A DNA stretch of 46,778 nucleotides from Candidatus Zhuqueibacterota bacterium (lineage in GTDB: Bacteria > Zhuqueibacterota > Zhuqueibacteria > Residuimicrobiales > JAFGEC01). Below are positions 1-9,354 of the stretch, one piece after another. A model generated the notes under the pieces. The model did no database searches. It was not told where the DNA came from and saw only the letters and a list, made by a program, of their open reading frames with translations. Within the stretch, counting starts at the first letter, position 1. Every line of letters starts with the position of its first letter. The position numbers and the translations under genes are program-made. The stretch is taken from NCBI GenBank assembly GCA_016931775.1, contig JAFGEC010000159.1:1-46778 (forward strand). The letters run 5' to 3'.

Positions 1-1
1 C

Positions 2-172
2 GATGGGAGTGGTGTGACAGATGAAACCGAGGTCGATATTTCTGTCACACTGTTTTCGCCCGACGGGAAGACTATTTTTATCATCCTGTATTTCGGTACG
101 GAAGAAGCAGAGGAGGAACATGAGGATGAATTGGTGTCTATTATTGGTTCTGTAACGGCTTTGGAAGAATGA
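2..172 (+). CDS. C-terminal end of an unknown protein (partial)
   Basis: An open frame enters from the left edge and ends at the TGA at 170-172, giving the last 56 residues of a protein. The tail is acidic (TEEAEEEHEDE) after a beta-rich stretch containing VTLFSPDGKTIFIILYF, and closes with SIIGSVTALEE. It vaguely resembles the end of small DcrB/PsbP-like lipoproteins, but that is a guess. The gene start lies outside the window. It is co-directional with the next gene, 61 bp away. Confidence 0.5.
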   Translation, partial: DGSGVTDETEVDISVTLFSPDGKTIFIILYFGTEEAEEEHEDELVSIIGSVTALEE

Positions 173-233
173 CGGTTAAAACAACCGCCATAGCCGCCCG
201 ATAAGACAATCGGGCTGTATCAAAGGATTTTTT

Positions 234-1451
234 ATGACCCACCGTCAGCGTATTCTCGCTGCTCTGAATCATAATCCGCCGGACAGAATACCGATCGATT
301 TTTCCGGTCACCGTTCATCAGGAATTGCGGCTCTGGTTTATCCCAAATTACGCCGAATGCTGGGACTGCCGGAAAAACCGATTCGTGTCTATGATTTGAT
401 CCAGCAGCTGGCGATAGTAGACGACGACGTTTTGGATATATTCAATGTCGACACCATTGAACTGGGGCGGGGTTTTGCACTTGAAGAAGATGATTGGAAG
501 GACTGGGAATTACCCGATGGAACACCCTGTCAGATTCCCGCCTGGTGTCAGCCCCAAAAACAAACCGGCGAATGGATAATATTGAATGAAAACGGGCATG
601 TCGCCGGACGTATGCCCAAGGGAGCCATCTATTTTGAACAAACTTGGTTTCCGCTGGCAGATGGCCGGGAACACCGGACGATCGAAACAATGCTGAACAC
701 AACCATGTGGAGCATGGAATCCACGGCGGCACCACCTGGACCGGTATCAGACAAAGTTTTAAGAAAAGGTGCGCAAAAACTTCGACAGCACACGGACCGA
801 GCTATTTTGGGCTTGTTCGGTGGTAATCTGCTGGAAACCGGTCAGATGTTCTACCGCCATGATAATTTTTTCATGTTGCTGGCCGCAGAACCTGCCAAAA
901 CACATAAATTTCTGGACAATCTGGTCGCACTTCATTTAAAAAATCTGGAAAAATTTCTCTCCCTTGTGGGTGAGAGTATTGACATCATCGTTTTTGGTGA
1001 CGACCTCGGAATGCAGACCGGTCCGCAGATATCACCAAAAATGTACCGCGAATTCTTCAAAGCAAGGCACCGGATATTGTGGAATAAGGTAAAACAGCTG
1101 GCGAATGTTAAGGTTATGCTGCATTGCTGCGGAGGAATCAAGCAACTGTTACCCGATCTCATCGATGCCGGCTTAGACGCTGTAAATCCGGTGCAAATAT
1201 CTTGTCGAGGAATGGATACCGCCACCCTTAAAAAAGAATTCGGAAAAGATATTACGTTTTGGGGCGGCGGATGCGACACCTCTTATTATTTACCCAATTC
1301 ATCACCACGCCAAATTAAGGAACACGTCAAACGACAGATCGAAATCCTGAGTCCGGGTGGAGGCTTTGTTTTTCAACAGGTTCATAATATTTTGGCCAAT
1401 GTACCACCTGAAAGTATCATTGCCATGTTTGAAGCGGTAAATTCTTTCTAA
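234..1451 (+). CDS. Uroporphyrinogen decarboxylase-fold (URO-D family) methyltransferase-like protein
   Basis: This is a 405-residue cytoplasmic TIM-barrel protein of the URO-D superfamily. The superfamily includes true HemE and the zinc-dependent corrinoid:thiol methyltransferases (MtaA, MtbA, CmuA). The sequence shows the methyltransferase-type zinc pattern: His297 and Cys299 in LHCCGG, and Cys347 in GGGCDT. The C-terminal SPGGGFVF..VHNI segment is typical of the non-HemE branch. HemE's role in haem synthesis is unlikely, because the usual N-terminal arginine motif is absent and the neighbours are glycan enzymes. The start ATG at 234 follows AAAGGA (220-225). The substrate is unknown. Members of this family are often found in carbohydrate loci of environmental bacteria, and removal of methyl groups from sugars or related compounds is only a hypothesis. 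Confidence 0.8.
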   Translation: MTHRQRILAALNHNPPDRIPIDFSGHRSSGIAALVYPKLRRMLGLPEKPIRVYDLIQQLAIVDDDVLDIFNVDTIELGRGFALEEDDWKDWELPDGTPCQIPAWCQPQKQTGEWIILNENGHVAGRMPKGAIYFEQTWFPLADGREHRTIETMLNTTMWSMESTAAPPGPVSDKVLRKGAQKLRQHTDRAILGLFGGNLLETGQMFYRHDNFFMLLAAEPAKTHKFLDNLVALHLKNLEKFLSLVGESIDIIVFGDDLGMQTGPQISPKMYREFFKARHRILWNKVKQLANVKVMLHCCGGIKQLLPDLIDAGLDAVNPVQISCRGMDTATLKKEFGKDITFWGGGCDTSYYLPNSSPRQIKEHVKRQIEILSPGGGFVFQQVHNILANVPPESIIAMFEAVNSF

Positions 1452-1506
1452 AAAAAACCTCAAATTGCATCTCATAAAGTGTATTTTCGATCAATGGAGG
1501 TTAACA

Positions 1507-4500
1507 ATGTCGATTCATTATAATAGGATTCCGGAATTAATCACCAGCAAAATTGTGGTCGGTGAAAGATTTGTTTTTTTTCTGCCCGGATTGGAAGACG
1601 GTTTTCATCGATATGTACCCAAAGTCCCTTGGATATCCGGTCTGACCGGTGGTGTCCCGGTAAAAATTTCCTCTTTTTATATTCCGCCCAAACCGGTGCA
1701 AAATATGCCTATCGGCGCTGTCTGCCCTACAAAGATGTTGTACGATACAAAAGAAACCGTACCGATATTGGTCTGCGATCCTGAAAACAAGGGCAAGAAT
1801 GTACAACTTTTAATCCAAAACAGTTCTCACACTCCGGAAACGATCAGTTTAACCTTGGATCATCATGGTTGTGCCTTATATCATTTACACCAGCCATTGG
1901 AGGGTGATTATAAGGTACGTCTGGCTAACACAACTTTTACAGCTTTTTTCAAAGTCGCACGATATCAACTTGTACCACTGCACGCCGAATATATTGAACA
2001 CCCTGTTTTAGAAAAAAATGATAAAATGAAGTGTAAGGTAAAACTGACAACGTATGAAGTGCCTTTGAACGGCAATGTCACTGTTGAACTTTTACAGGGA
2101 GAAAAACGAATTACCCGTTTTGAACTGCATGTAATAAATGGATTAACCGAACCTGTTTTTCAGTTGCCGTCTGGAGAACAAGATTTAAGTATCAACTTTC
2201 TTTTCGATGACAAAAGCGCATCTTTACCCGTACGTGGCGGCAAACAGAGTGAAAGACAGCATTTTACGGCAAATCCTCTGGGTAAAGTCGTCAGTGTCTC
2301 CACTCTACCACCGGGAGATGATGTTCGAGGTTTATATTTTGACCATCAAAAAACAAATCACGCACCTTTTGAACTGGAGAACATCAGTGCTGACAGGGGT
2401 GTTTTAAAAATCAATCATAAAAAAATGGAATTTATATGTATCGATGTTGTCGATCCGGTCCATAAAAGAAATTTTTCTTTTATTCCAGAGAATCTAACCA
2501 ATGGTTCTCGAATTATGTTTGACGTACCTGATCCTTACTGTATTGTATTTATCGGTGCGATTATCAGTGGAAAAGCATATGAAGCCTACACAACCGTTAT
2601 TCATCCGGAAAGAACACAGATCAAGATCAAAATTCCCGAAAAGATCGAACCCGGCGATGAAGGAACCATCATGCTTGAGGCATCACAAGAAACGGGCGTT
2701 CTGGTCACAATCACAGACGGCAGGGCTGTCTCCCAATCCACCCTCCGTCATTCGTTTGCGTCTGAATTAAAAAAAGGAATACAGAATACCGTTGGTTCGT
2801 TGACACCCGGTGAACCCGTAAATAATCTGTCCAAGCATTACCGCCCGTATACCGTAAGCGGAAGAGAAAGCGGGGGATTGGTTGGCGATCTATTATCTCA
2901 ATTGTCGGATTTTATGGATGATGAAAAAAGCTTCATGCGCCCCAGACTCCGGCGGAATATTAGTCCACAATTTTCCAGCCACAGCTTTATGGCTCCTCCC
3001 AGCTACGACGAGCCGTACCGCAAGCTTCACATTGGGGCTACTCGTGCGTGCAGGCTCGTGGCAGAAAAACCGGCGGTCACAAAAATACCGGAATCCCCAA
3101 AAGAAAACGATGAGGTGGTAAAGCAGGTAATTGGCATCCCACGTCGAAAAAGCCGGGAAACAGTACTGTGCCGGTATTTTTCACTCAAAGGGAAAAAAGT
3201 TATCGGTTTTCGTGCACCGGAAACAATGACGCATCTTAACGTGTCGGTGCAAACAGTTTGTGGTTATGAGCCTAAGCTGATCGAGAAAAAAATCGCCGTT
3301 ACTAAAGACCTTTTTATCGAATTTAACACACCTTCATTTGTGCATCCCAAAGACAAAGTTCAGGGCAAATTGTACGTACAGTGTCAAACCGGAGAATTTA
3401 AATTTCAACTGTTTAAAGACGGTGTAATTGTTCCTCTCACAAACAATCACAACACACTTGCAACGGATCAATGGCTAAATAAGGATGGAACATTTACTTT
3501 TCCCGCAGTACCCGGTAAATACACGGCTATTCTTGAAGACAAAGAAGGTCATACTGACTCTGTAGAGACAACAATAACTGCACCGGGACAATTTATTCAT
3601 AAAGTTAAAAGCATTAAAATGTTAAAACCCGGCGATTCCGTCTCCCTCGAAGAAAATGGATATATCGCCATTCAGTTGCTTCCTTCACTTGAAAAACCCT
3701 ATAAAAAAGCCCTCAAGGTGACCGCAGACTATCAGCATTTATGCTGCGAGCAGACAGCCGCAAAAATTGTCGCTGCATCCTTAATGTATCTTTACGGCGG
3801 CGGCGATGATAGGAGCAAAGCGGAAAGTATGATCGTAGCGGGAATTCAAAGAGAGGCAAAAATGTTCCGCAGAGGAAACGGTTTTCTCATGTATCCGGAT
3901 AGTTCCCACATGTCCGAACATTACTCAAGGCTGGCCACGGAGTATCTTTTATACGGTTTGAAATCCCTTTCCGGTGTGGCAAGCAGTCAAGCATTGCAAA
4001 ATGCTTGTTCATACGGTTTACAAATGGCGCAGAACGCTGCTCAATTTCACGGCATTCAATTTCCTCCGAAAAAAGTTTCCTCCTGCCGGGAAGCATATTA
4101 TGTTCTGCTTGAGGATCCAAACAATCTAGCAGCAGTGGAGTATGTCAATACAAAAATAAAACATGAAGGACATTATTATTGTGTTAAAAACGGAACCAGT
4201 GTATCCAGCCGTACTGAAACAGCTTTTGCAGCGGCTGCGCTTTTTTTAAGCGGGCCGGCAAATATCGACAAAGCCATCATGACTTCCAACTGGATGACTA
4301 AACAGATGAACCAGAGCGGTGCCTGGTATTCGACCATGGATTCAATCGCCGGAATTTGCATGATGAACGCAATGAACCGGCTCGATGTCTTGACCGGTAT
4401 GGAGAATGCTCCCATAGAGATAAACGGTAAGATGTCCGACCTGCGCTCAATGGAATCAAAACAAGAAATTCAGTCTGTTAAAAATCCGGGTGAAAATACG

Positions 4501-4899
4501 ATTTTTCTGCCGGTACAGGTCACCGAACTGAAAAAAGAAAACTGGAATGCGAACAGATCAAATGTGGACGTGAGTGTAAAACTGACAAATTCCGCAGGAA
4601 AATCTGTAAATAAAGCCCGGATCGGTGAAGCATTGGACCTTAAAATATTGCTTCGCAACGGCTATAACATCGGTGATCTCTGTTTTATCTGCTTACCACC
4701 GGCGCTCAGCTTTGTATATGGGGGCGGACAGATCAAAAAGATGGCGATCGATTTTGAGGGTAAAGACAACATATCTGTTCCTGTCGCTGCGTTAACAGCG
4801 ACAGATGGCGTTCAACATTACGCCGTAAGTATCAGGAATATGTACGATGAAGACAAAATCGGTAATCCGGGCTGGCAAAAAATAAAAGTCGTCGCTTAA
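1507..4899 (+). CDS. Alpha-2-macroglobulin/complement-like protein with C-C-E-Q thioester-like motif, no signal peptide
   Basis: This is a 1130-residue protein. The start is placed at ATG 1507 because GGAGG lies at 1496-1500; an upstream ATG at 1465 lacks such a site and adds no signal peptide either. The N-terminal half is beta-rich, as expected for macroglobulin (MG) domains. A bait-region-like segment (VLVTITDGRAVS) is followed by a low-complexity stretch. Next comes the family's central segment FRAPETMTHLNVSVQ...FNTPSFVHPKDKVQG, which matches the A2M domain that precedes the thioester domain. Cys746-Cys747-Glu748-Gln749 lies where A2M proteins carry C-G-E-Q, and an alpha-helical toroid-like region follows. 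Bacterial A2Ms are normally periplasmic lipoproteins that trap proteases. This one has no signal peptide or lipobox, so a cytoplasmic place or unusual export is implied. It sits between the URO-D-like gene and GH2. The family call is good; the function is open. Confidence 0.75.
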   Translation: MSIHYNRIPELITSKIVVGERFVFFLPGLEDGFHRYVPKVPWISGLTGGVPVKISSFYIPPKPVQNMPIGAVCPTKMLYDTKETVPILVCDPENKGKNVQLLIQNSSHTPETISLTLDHHGCALYHLHQPLEGDYKVRLANTTFTAFFKVARYQLVPLHAEYIEHPVLEKNDKMKCKVKLTTYEVPLNGNVTVELLQGEKRITRFELHVINGLTEPVFQLPSGEQDLSINFLFDDKSASLPVRGGKQSERQHFTANPLGKVVSVSTLPPGDDVRGLYFDHQKTNHAPFELENISADRGVLKINHKKMEFICIDVVDPVHKRNFSFIPENLTNGSRIMFDVPDPYCIVFIGAIISGKAYEAYTTVIHPERTQIKIKIPEKIEPGDEGTIMLEASQETGVLVTITDGRAVSQSTLRHSFASELKKGIQNTVGSLTPGEPVNNLSKHYRPYTVSGRESGGLVGDLLSQLSDFMDDEKSFMRPRLRRNISPQFSSHSFMAPPSYDEPYRKLHIGATRACRLVAEKPAVTKIPESPKENDEVVKQVIGIPRRKSRETVLCRYFSLKGKKVIGFRAPETMTHLNVSVQTVCGYEPKLIEKKIAVTKDLFIEFNTPSFVHPKDKVQGKLYVQCQTGEFKFQLFKDGVIVPLTNNHNTLATDQWLNKDGTFTFPAVPGKYTAILEDKEGHTDSVETTITAPGQFIHKVKSIKMLKPGDSVSLEENGYIAIQLLPSLEKPYKKALKVTADYQHLCCEQTAAKIVAASLMYLYGGGDDRSKAESMIVAGIQREAKMFRRGNGFLMYPDSSHMSEHYSRLATEYLLYGLKSLSGVASSQALQNACSYGLQMAQNAAQFHGIQFPPKKVSSCREAYYVLLEDPNNLAAVEYVNTKIKHEGHYYCVKNGTSVSSRTETAFAAAALFLSGPANIDKAIMTSNWMTKQMNQSGAWYSTMDSIAGICMMNAMNRLDVLTGMENAPIEINGKMSDLRSMESKQEIQSVKNPGENTIFLPVQVTELKKENWNANRSNVDVSVKLTNSAGKSVNKARIGEALDLKILLRNGYNIGDLCFICLPPALSFVYGGGQIKKMAIDFEGKDNISVPVAALTATDGVQHYAVSIRNMYDEDKIGNPGWQKIKVVA

Positions 4900-4907
4900 A
4901 AAAGGAA

Positions 4908-4936
4908 TTGACATATACAAAATTTACGACTATTTT
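4908..4936 (+). promoter_or_regulatory. Candidate sigma70 promoter for the GH2-GH29-PhoD genes
   Basis: A perfect -35 TTGACA (4908-4913), a 17-nt spacer and a -10 TATTTT (4931-4936) lie just after the A2M stop. This suggests that GH2 and the genes after it form a separate transcription unit with a leader of about 60 nt. The assignment rests on consensus matching only. Confidence 0.5.
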
Positions 4937-4952
4937 ACCTTAATTATGGGTA

Positions 4953-4972
4953 CCACTTGCCAGAGGCAGTGG
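4953..4972 (+). promoter_or_regulatory. Hairpin or operator-like inverted repeat in the GH2 leader
   Basis: CCACT-t-GCC (4953-4961) and GGC-AGTGG (4965-4972) are complementary around an AGA loop with a single bulged T. The element lies downstream of the candidate promoter and 31 bp before the GH2 start. That position suits a regulator-binding site or an RNA hairpin. It has no U-tract, so it is not a terminator. Confidence 0.35.
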
Positions 4973-5003
4973 ATTAAGATTCTACGTAATAAAGGTAAAT
5001 GAA

Positions 5004-7838
5004 ATGGACAAATTTTGTGTACGCATGGCTCTATTATGGTTCTTTTTATCTGCCCAAATTTTATTTTCCACATCAATTCAATCTCTTCACGGTGACTGGA
5101 CCGTTCAACTCGATCCGGAAAACATCGGACGAGAGCAAAATTGGCATCTTAAAAAGTACAAAGACAAGGTAACACTCCCCGGCTCGATTCAGGAGCAGGG
5201 ATATGGTGAAAATCCCTCTGTGAACACACCATGGACCGGTGATGTGAAGCAGGATGAATACGAAAAATCCAAATACGATCCCTACAAGACACCCGATTTT
5301 TTTAAATATCCTTTTTGGCTGACCCAGGAAAAACACTACAGGGGCGTTGCCTGGTTTCAAAAACAAATAAAAATTGATCCGGACCAGCAAAACAAACTTG
5401 TCATTCTGGAACTGGAACGCTGTCACTGGGAAACCATGGTATGGGTGGACGATCGCTATATCGGAGCCGACAGCAGTCTTTGCACGCCCCACCGGTATAT
5501 CCTACCGGATAATTTGACTCCCGGCGTACATACGTTGACCATCCGTGTAAACAATGACCTGATCATCAATGTGGGACCTAATTCTCACAGCATCAGCGAT
5601 CATACCCAAAGCAACTGGAACGGTATTACAGGAAGAATTCGACTGCTATACCTCCCCCCTGTTTATTTTGAAAACATCAGATTATTTCCGGACCTGGGTA
5701 ACAATACAGTTCGAATTGAACTGGATATTATCAATAAATCCGGAAAGCCGCAGCAAGGACGAGTGGATTTTTGTGCTTTTTCCAAGCACACCGATCAACA
5801 GATCAACGGACCGGAATCACGCCGAATCGAATTTTCAATAGCAGACATTAAACACGTTCGATTTATATACCCCATGGGTGGTAATCCTTTACTGTGGGAT
5901 GAATTTGAGCCCAATATATATGAAATGCAAGTCACTTTAAAAACCGTTCATTCCGAGTATACACAAAAGTTACAATTCGGTATGCGGTCTTTTACGACAA
6001 AAGGCACAAGAATCTTTATAAACGACCGTCCGACTTTTTTGCGCGGTACCCTGGAGTGTGCTATTTTCCCGAAGACAGGATATCCGCCGACGGAACCGCA
6101 GGAATGGGAGCGGATATTGAATACCGCCAAATTTTTCGGCCTTAATCACATCCGATTCCATTCGTGGTGTCCGCCACAAGCGGCTTTTATTGCTGCCGAT
6201 CGATGCGGTATATATCTGCATGTGGAAGGTCCGAGCTGGGCCAATCAGGGAGCGAGTCTGGGTGACGGTAAACCCATTGATAAATTTATATACGGCGAAA
6301 CAAAACGTATTTTTGACGAATACGGCAACCACCCCTCCTTTTGTATGTATGCTTATGGCAATGAGCCTGCCGGAAAGAACCAGAAAGAATTTTTAGGACA
6401 ATTTATCGAATATTGGCGTTCCAGAGACGGCCGCAGAATTTACACATCTGCTGCAGGCTGGCCGATTATTCCTCAAAACGATTACCATTCAACTTTCGAC
6501 CCGCGCATTCAGCACTGGGGCGAGGGGCTAAATAGTGTGATCAATGCCCAACCGCCAAACACTATGTTTGATTATGCCGATATTATTGCGTCGTTTGAGA
6601 AACCTGTCGTAAGCCATGAAATCGGCCAATGGTGTGCCTATCCTGATTTTGATGAAATTTCCAAATACACCGGTGTACTCAAAGCAAAAAATTTTGAAAT
6701 TTTCCGCGATTTCCTCACACAAAATGACATGGGACATCAGGCAAAAGATTTTCTGCTGGCGTCAGGAAAGCTTCAAACGATCTGCTATAAAGCCGATATC
6801 GAAGCCGCATTGAGAACACCCGGCATGGCGGGATTTCAGCTGCTGGATCTGCACGATTTTCCCGGCCAGGGAACAGCACTGGTGGGCGTATTGAATCCGT
6901 TCTGGGAAACAAAGGGTTACGTGACTGCTGAAGAATATCGCCGCTTTTGCAACAGTACGGTCCCTCTGGCTTTGATGAAAAAGCGTACATGGAAAAATTC
7001 GGAAATATTTGAGGCTGAAATTTTAATCGCCCATTTCGGACGCCGGCCCATAAACGATGCGGTCATCAAATGGTCCGTTAATGCATCGGATGATCAGTTT
7101 GAAAAAAGCGGACGTTTTTCAATGGCTACCATTCAACTGGATAACAATCAAAAGGCCGGTACGATTCGAATTCCTCTCGAAGGCATTCATAATGCACAAA
7201 AATTTTTATTGACTGTTAATGTAGCGGATATCGCTGAAAACAATTGGGAATTCTGGGTTTATCCCACAGACATGAGACCCCAAAAACCGGAAACAATAAT
7301 CCAGTGCACCCAATTGACATCTGACGTTCAAAACAAACTGGAAAACGGTGCCGACGTTTTATTGCTGTTGAACGGAAAAATAAAGCAAGATAAAGGTGCC
7401 GGAATTGCCGTTGGATTTTCCCCGGTATTCTGGAACACAGTATGGACCGATATGCAGGCACCGCACACCCTGGGTATCCTGTGCGATCCGGATTTTCCTG
7501 TTTTCAAGGATTTTCCAACGGAATTCCACAGTAACTGGCAGTGGTGGGATATTATCAAAACGGCTCAGGCCATGCTCTTGGAAGATTTTCCATCCGGCTT
7601 AAAACCGACGATTCAATTGATTGATACCTGGTTCGAGGCAAGGAAAATAGGAATGATGTTCGAAGCGCGGATCGGCAACGGTAAAATACTTGTTACATCT
7701 ATCGATTTTCAAAACGATCTGCAAAACCGGCTTGCGGCGCGGCAATTGTACGCCGGGATATTGAGATATATGGCAAGTGAGAATTTTAATCCAGACATAA
7801 AAATGAGCGCTGAAGTGATTCGGCAGTTGAGTGACTAA
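5004..7838 (+). CDS. Secreted glycoside hydrolase family 2 enzyme (beta-glucuronidase/beta-galactosidase-like)
   Basis: This is a 944-residue protein with an N-terminal signal peptide (hydrophobic core MALLWFFLSAQILF). The GH2 layout is visible: a jelly-roll sugar-binding domain at about residues 30-220 (GVAWFQKQIKID, TLTIRVNND), an immunoglobulin-like domain, then the catalytic TIM barrel from about 330. The acid/base is predicted as Glu454 in YGNEPAG and the nucleophile as Glu539 in SHEIGQW. The motif NHIRFHSWCPP is the usual family segment before the active site. A C-terminal extension of about 250 residues is beta-rich and unassigned. The exact substrate cannot be read from sequence. The adjacent fucosidase-like gene suggests a fucosylated, possibly algal or mucin-like glycan. 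The start follows an AAAGG site. Confidence 0.88.
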   Translation: MDKFCVRMALLWFFLSAQILFSTSIQSLHGDWTVQLDPENIGREQNWHLKKYKDKVTLPGSIQEQGYGENPSVNTPWTGDVKQDEYEKSKYDPYKTPDFFKYPFWLTQEKHYRGVAWFQKQIKIDPDQQNKLVILELERCHWETMVWVDDRYIGADSSLCTPHRYILPDNLTPGVHTLTIRVNNDLIINVGPNSHSISDHTQSNWNGITGRIRLLYLPPVYFENIRLFPDLGNNTVRIELDIINKSGKPQQGRVDFCAFSKHTDQQINGPESRRIEFSIADIKHVRFIYPMGGNPLLWDEFEPNIYEMQVTLKTVHSEYTQKLQFGMRSFTTKGTRIFINDRPTFLRGTLECAIFPKTGYPPTEPQEWERILNTAKFFGLNHIRFHSWCPPQAAFIAADRCGIYLHVEGPSWANQGASLGDGKPIDKFIYGETKRIFDEYGNHPSFCMYAYGNEPAGKNQKEFLGQFIEYWRSRDGRRIYTSAAGWPIIPQNDYHSTFDPRIQHWGEGLNSVINAQPPNTMFDYADIIASFEKPVVSHEIGQWCAYPDFDEISKYTGVLKAKNFEIFRDFLTQNDMGHQAKDFLLASGKLQTICYKADIEAALRTPGMAGFQLLDLHDFPGQGTALVGVLNPFWETKGYVTAEEYRRFCNSTVPLALMKKRTWKNSEIFEAEILIAHFGRRPINDAVIKWSVNASDDQFEKSGRFSMATIQLDNNQKAGTIRIPLEGIHNAQKFLLTVNVADIAENNWEFWVYPTDMRPQKPETIIQCTQLTSDVQNKLENGADVLLLLNGKIKQDKGAGIAVGFSPVFWNTVWTDMQAPHTLGILCDPDFPVFKDFPTEFHSNWQWWDIIKTAQAMLLEDFPSGLKPTIQLIDTWFEARKIGMMFEARIGNGKILVTSIDFQNDLQNRLAARQLYAGILRYMASENFNPDIKMSAEVIRQLSD

Positions 7839-7860
7839 TCGACGAAACGGGGATAAAAAA

Positions 7861-9333
7861 ATGATGCGAATAGTCTTCCTTCTGTTTGTGTTTTTACTTA
7901 TTGTGGTTTTTAACAAAAACAACTCGTCAGCTAAATCCGAAAATATGTATCAGCCCACCATTCAATCCATTCAAACACATCAATGCCCGGAATGGTTCAA
8001 AGACGCTAAATTCGGCATGTTTATCGACTGGGGCCTGTATTCTGTTGCCGGATGGGCGCCCAAACAGGAGACCGGCAAAGCCATGTATCCGGATTGGTAT
8101 CTGCTGAACATGTATCTTTTAAGCGACTGGCGCGAATATCACACAAAAACCTGGGGGGAACGGTTCAAACGGGATGATTTTATCCCACTGTTTACCGCAG
8201 AACAATTCGATCCGGCAGGGCTCGTTCAACTGGCGGCGGAATGCGGGATGAAATACGTTATCCCGTTTTGCAAGCATCATGACGGATTCTGCCTCTGGCC
8301 CAGCAGCTTGACACAAAGAGACGCAGGAGAAATGGGGCCCAAAAGAGATCTGATTGCACCTCTGGTACATGAATGCCGCAAAAGGGATATAAAATTCGGA
8401 TTTTATTTTTCAATCGAAGAATGGGAATATCCTGTTATCGAAAATGATCAACTCCAAATCCGATTGTGGGAGTGCGGAGATTTTCCGCAACAACTGGTTC
8501 CATACATAAGGCATGAAATCGACGGCAAGATTACCGGCAAAGTTCCAGTAGAAGATTTTTTCGGAGATTACATCATTCCACAAGCCAAAGAATTTATCGA
8601 CATGTATGATCCGGATTTGCTCTGGTTTGACGGTGAATGGCAGACGCCGGTCGAGGAAACCCGTACACCCGAGATTGTCAGCTATTTTTACAATCAGGCA
8701 TCCGGAAAAAATGTTGCCGTCAATGACCGCCTGGGAAAGGATTTGCGTTTTAAAGCGGGCGATTTTTTCACCAGTGAGTATCATTCACTGGAGTCTGAGC
8801 AGACCAAGGTTGCCCATAAATGGGAAGAATGCCGTGGAATCAGTCAATCGTTCGGTTACAACCGGCAGGATACTGAGGCGAATGTTGTAAGCGCTAAAGA
8901 ACTCATCCGGATGTTTGTCAAAATTGTCAGTGAAAACGGCAATCTATTGTTAATCGTCAATCTGGACGGTCAGGGTGCTCTACCGGAAATTCAGGAAAAA
9001 CGGTTACGTGAAATCGGTGCATGGTTGCGTATAAACGGCGAAGCAATCTATGGCACCAAGCCGTGGATTTTATCACACCAGGGTGAATTTATCCGGTTCA
9101 CGCAGAGTAAAGACGATAAAAACGTTTACGCCATTTGCACGGAATGGCCGGGTAAAATGCTGAAAATTGATTCCATTAACCTGGCTGAAAACGGAAATAT
9201 AACCATGCTGGGAACAAATGAAAAAATACAATGGGAACAAAAAGACGGATTTTTAAAAATTTTGATTCCGGAATCACTCAAAAAAAATAAACCTTGCGAA
9301 CATGCCTGGGTTTTCAAATTAACTACAAAATAA
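7861..9333 (+). CDS. Secreted GH29 alpha-L-fucosidase-like enzyme
   Basis: This is a 490-residue exported protein with signal core IVFLLFVFLLIVVF. The start is set at ATG 7861, preceded by ACGGGG. A longer frame from TTG 7831 would overlap GH2 and weaken the signal peptide. GH29 hallmarks are visible: WFKDAKFGMFIDWGLYSVAGW near the N-terminus, KHHDGF (Lys138-His140) and LLWFDGEW with the predicted nucleophile Asp257. Most GH29 enzymes have His-Trp-Gly where this protein has Asp56-Trp-Gly. In characterised fucosidases that His contacts the fucose O4, so sugar specificity may differ. It starts 22 bp after the GH2 stop and is probably co-transcribed with it. The C-terminal ~100 residues form a beta-sandwich. 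Confidence 0.88.
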   Translation: MMRIVFLLFVFLLIVVFNKNNSSAKSENMYQPTIQSIQTHQCPEWFKDAKFGMFIDWGLYSVAGWAPKQETGKAMYPDWYLLNMYLLSDWREYHTKTWGERFKRDDFIPLFTAEQFDPAGLVQLAAECGMKYVIPFCKHHDGFCLWPSSLTQRDAGEMGPKRDLIAPLVHECRKRDIKFGFYFSIEEWEYPVIENDQLQIRLWECGDFPQQLVPYIRHEIDGKITGKVPVEDFFGDYIIPQAKEFIDMYDPDLLWFDGEWQTPVEETRTPEIVSYFYNQASGKNVAVNDRLGKDLRFKAGDFFTSEYHSLESEQTKVAHKWEECRGISQSFGYNRQDTEANVVSAKELIRMFVKIVSENGNLLLIVNLDGQGALPEIQEKRLREIGAWLRINGEAIYGTKPWILSHQGEFIRFTQSKDDKNVYAICTEWPGKMLKIDSINLAENGNITMLGTNEKIQWEQKDGFLKILIPESLKKNKPCEHAWVFKLTTK

Positions 9334-9354
9334 CTTGTTTTGCATGAGAAAAAT

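Noticed and set aside
932-1279. Antisense frame in the URO-D gene, taken as typical of many long antisense frames in the window
   Set aside because: It lies wholly within a confident gene and shows no motif or ribosome site of its own.
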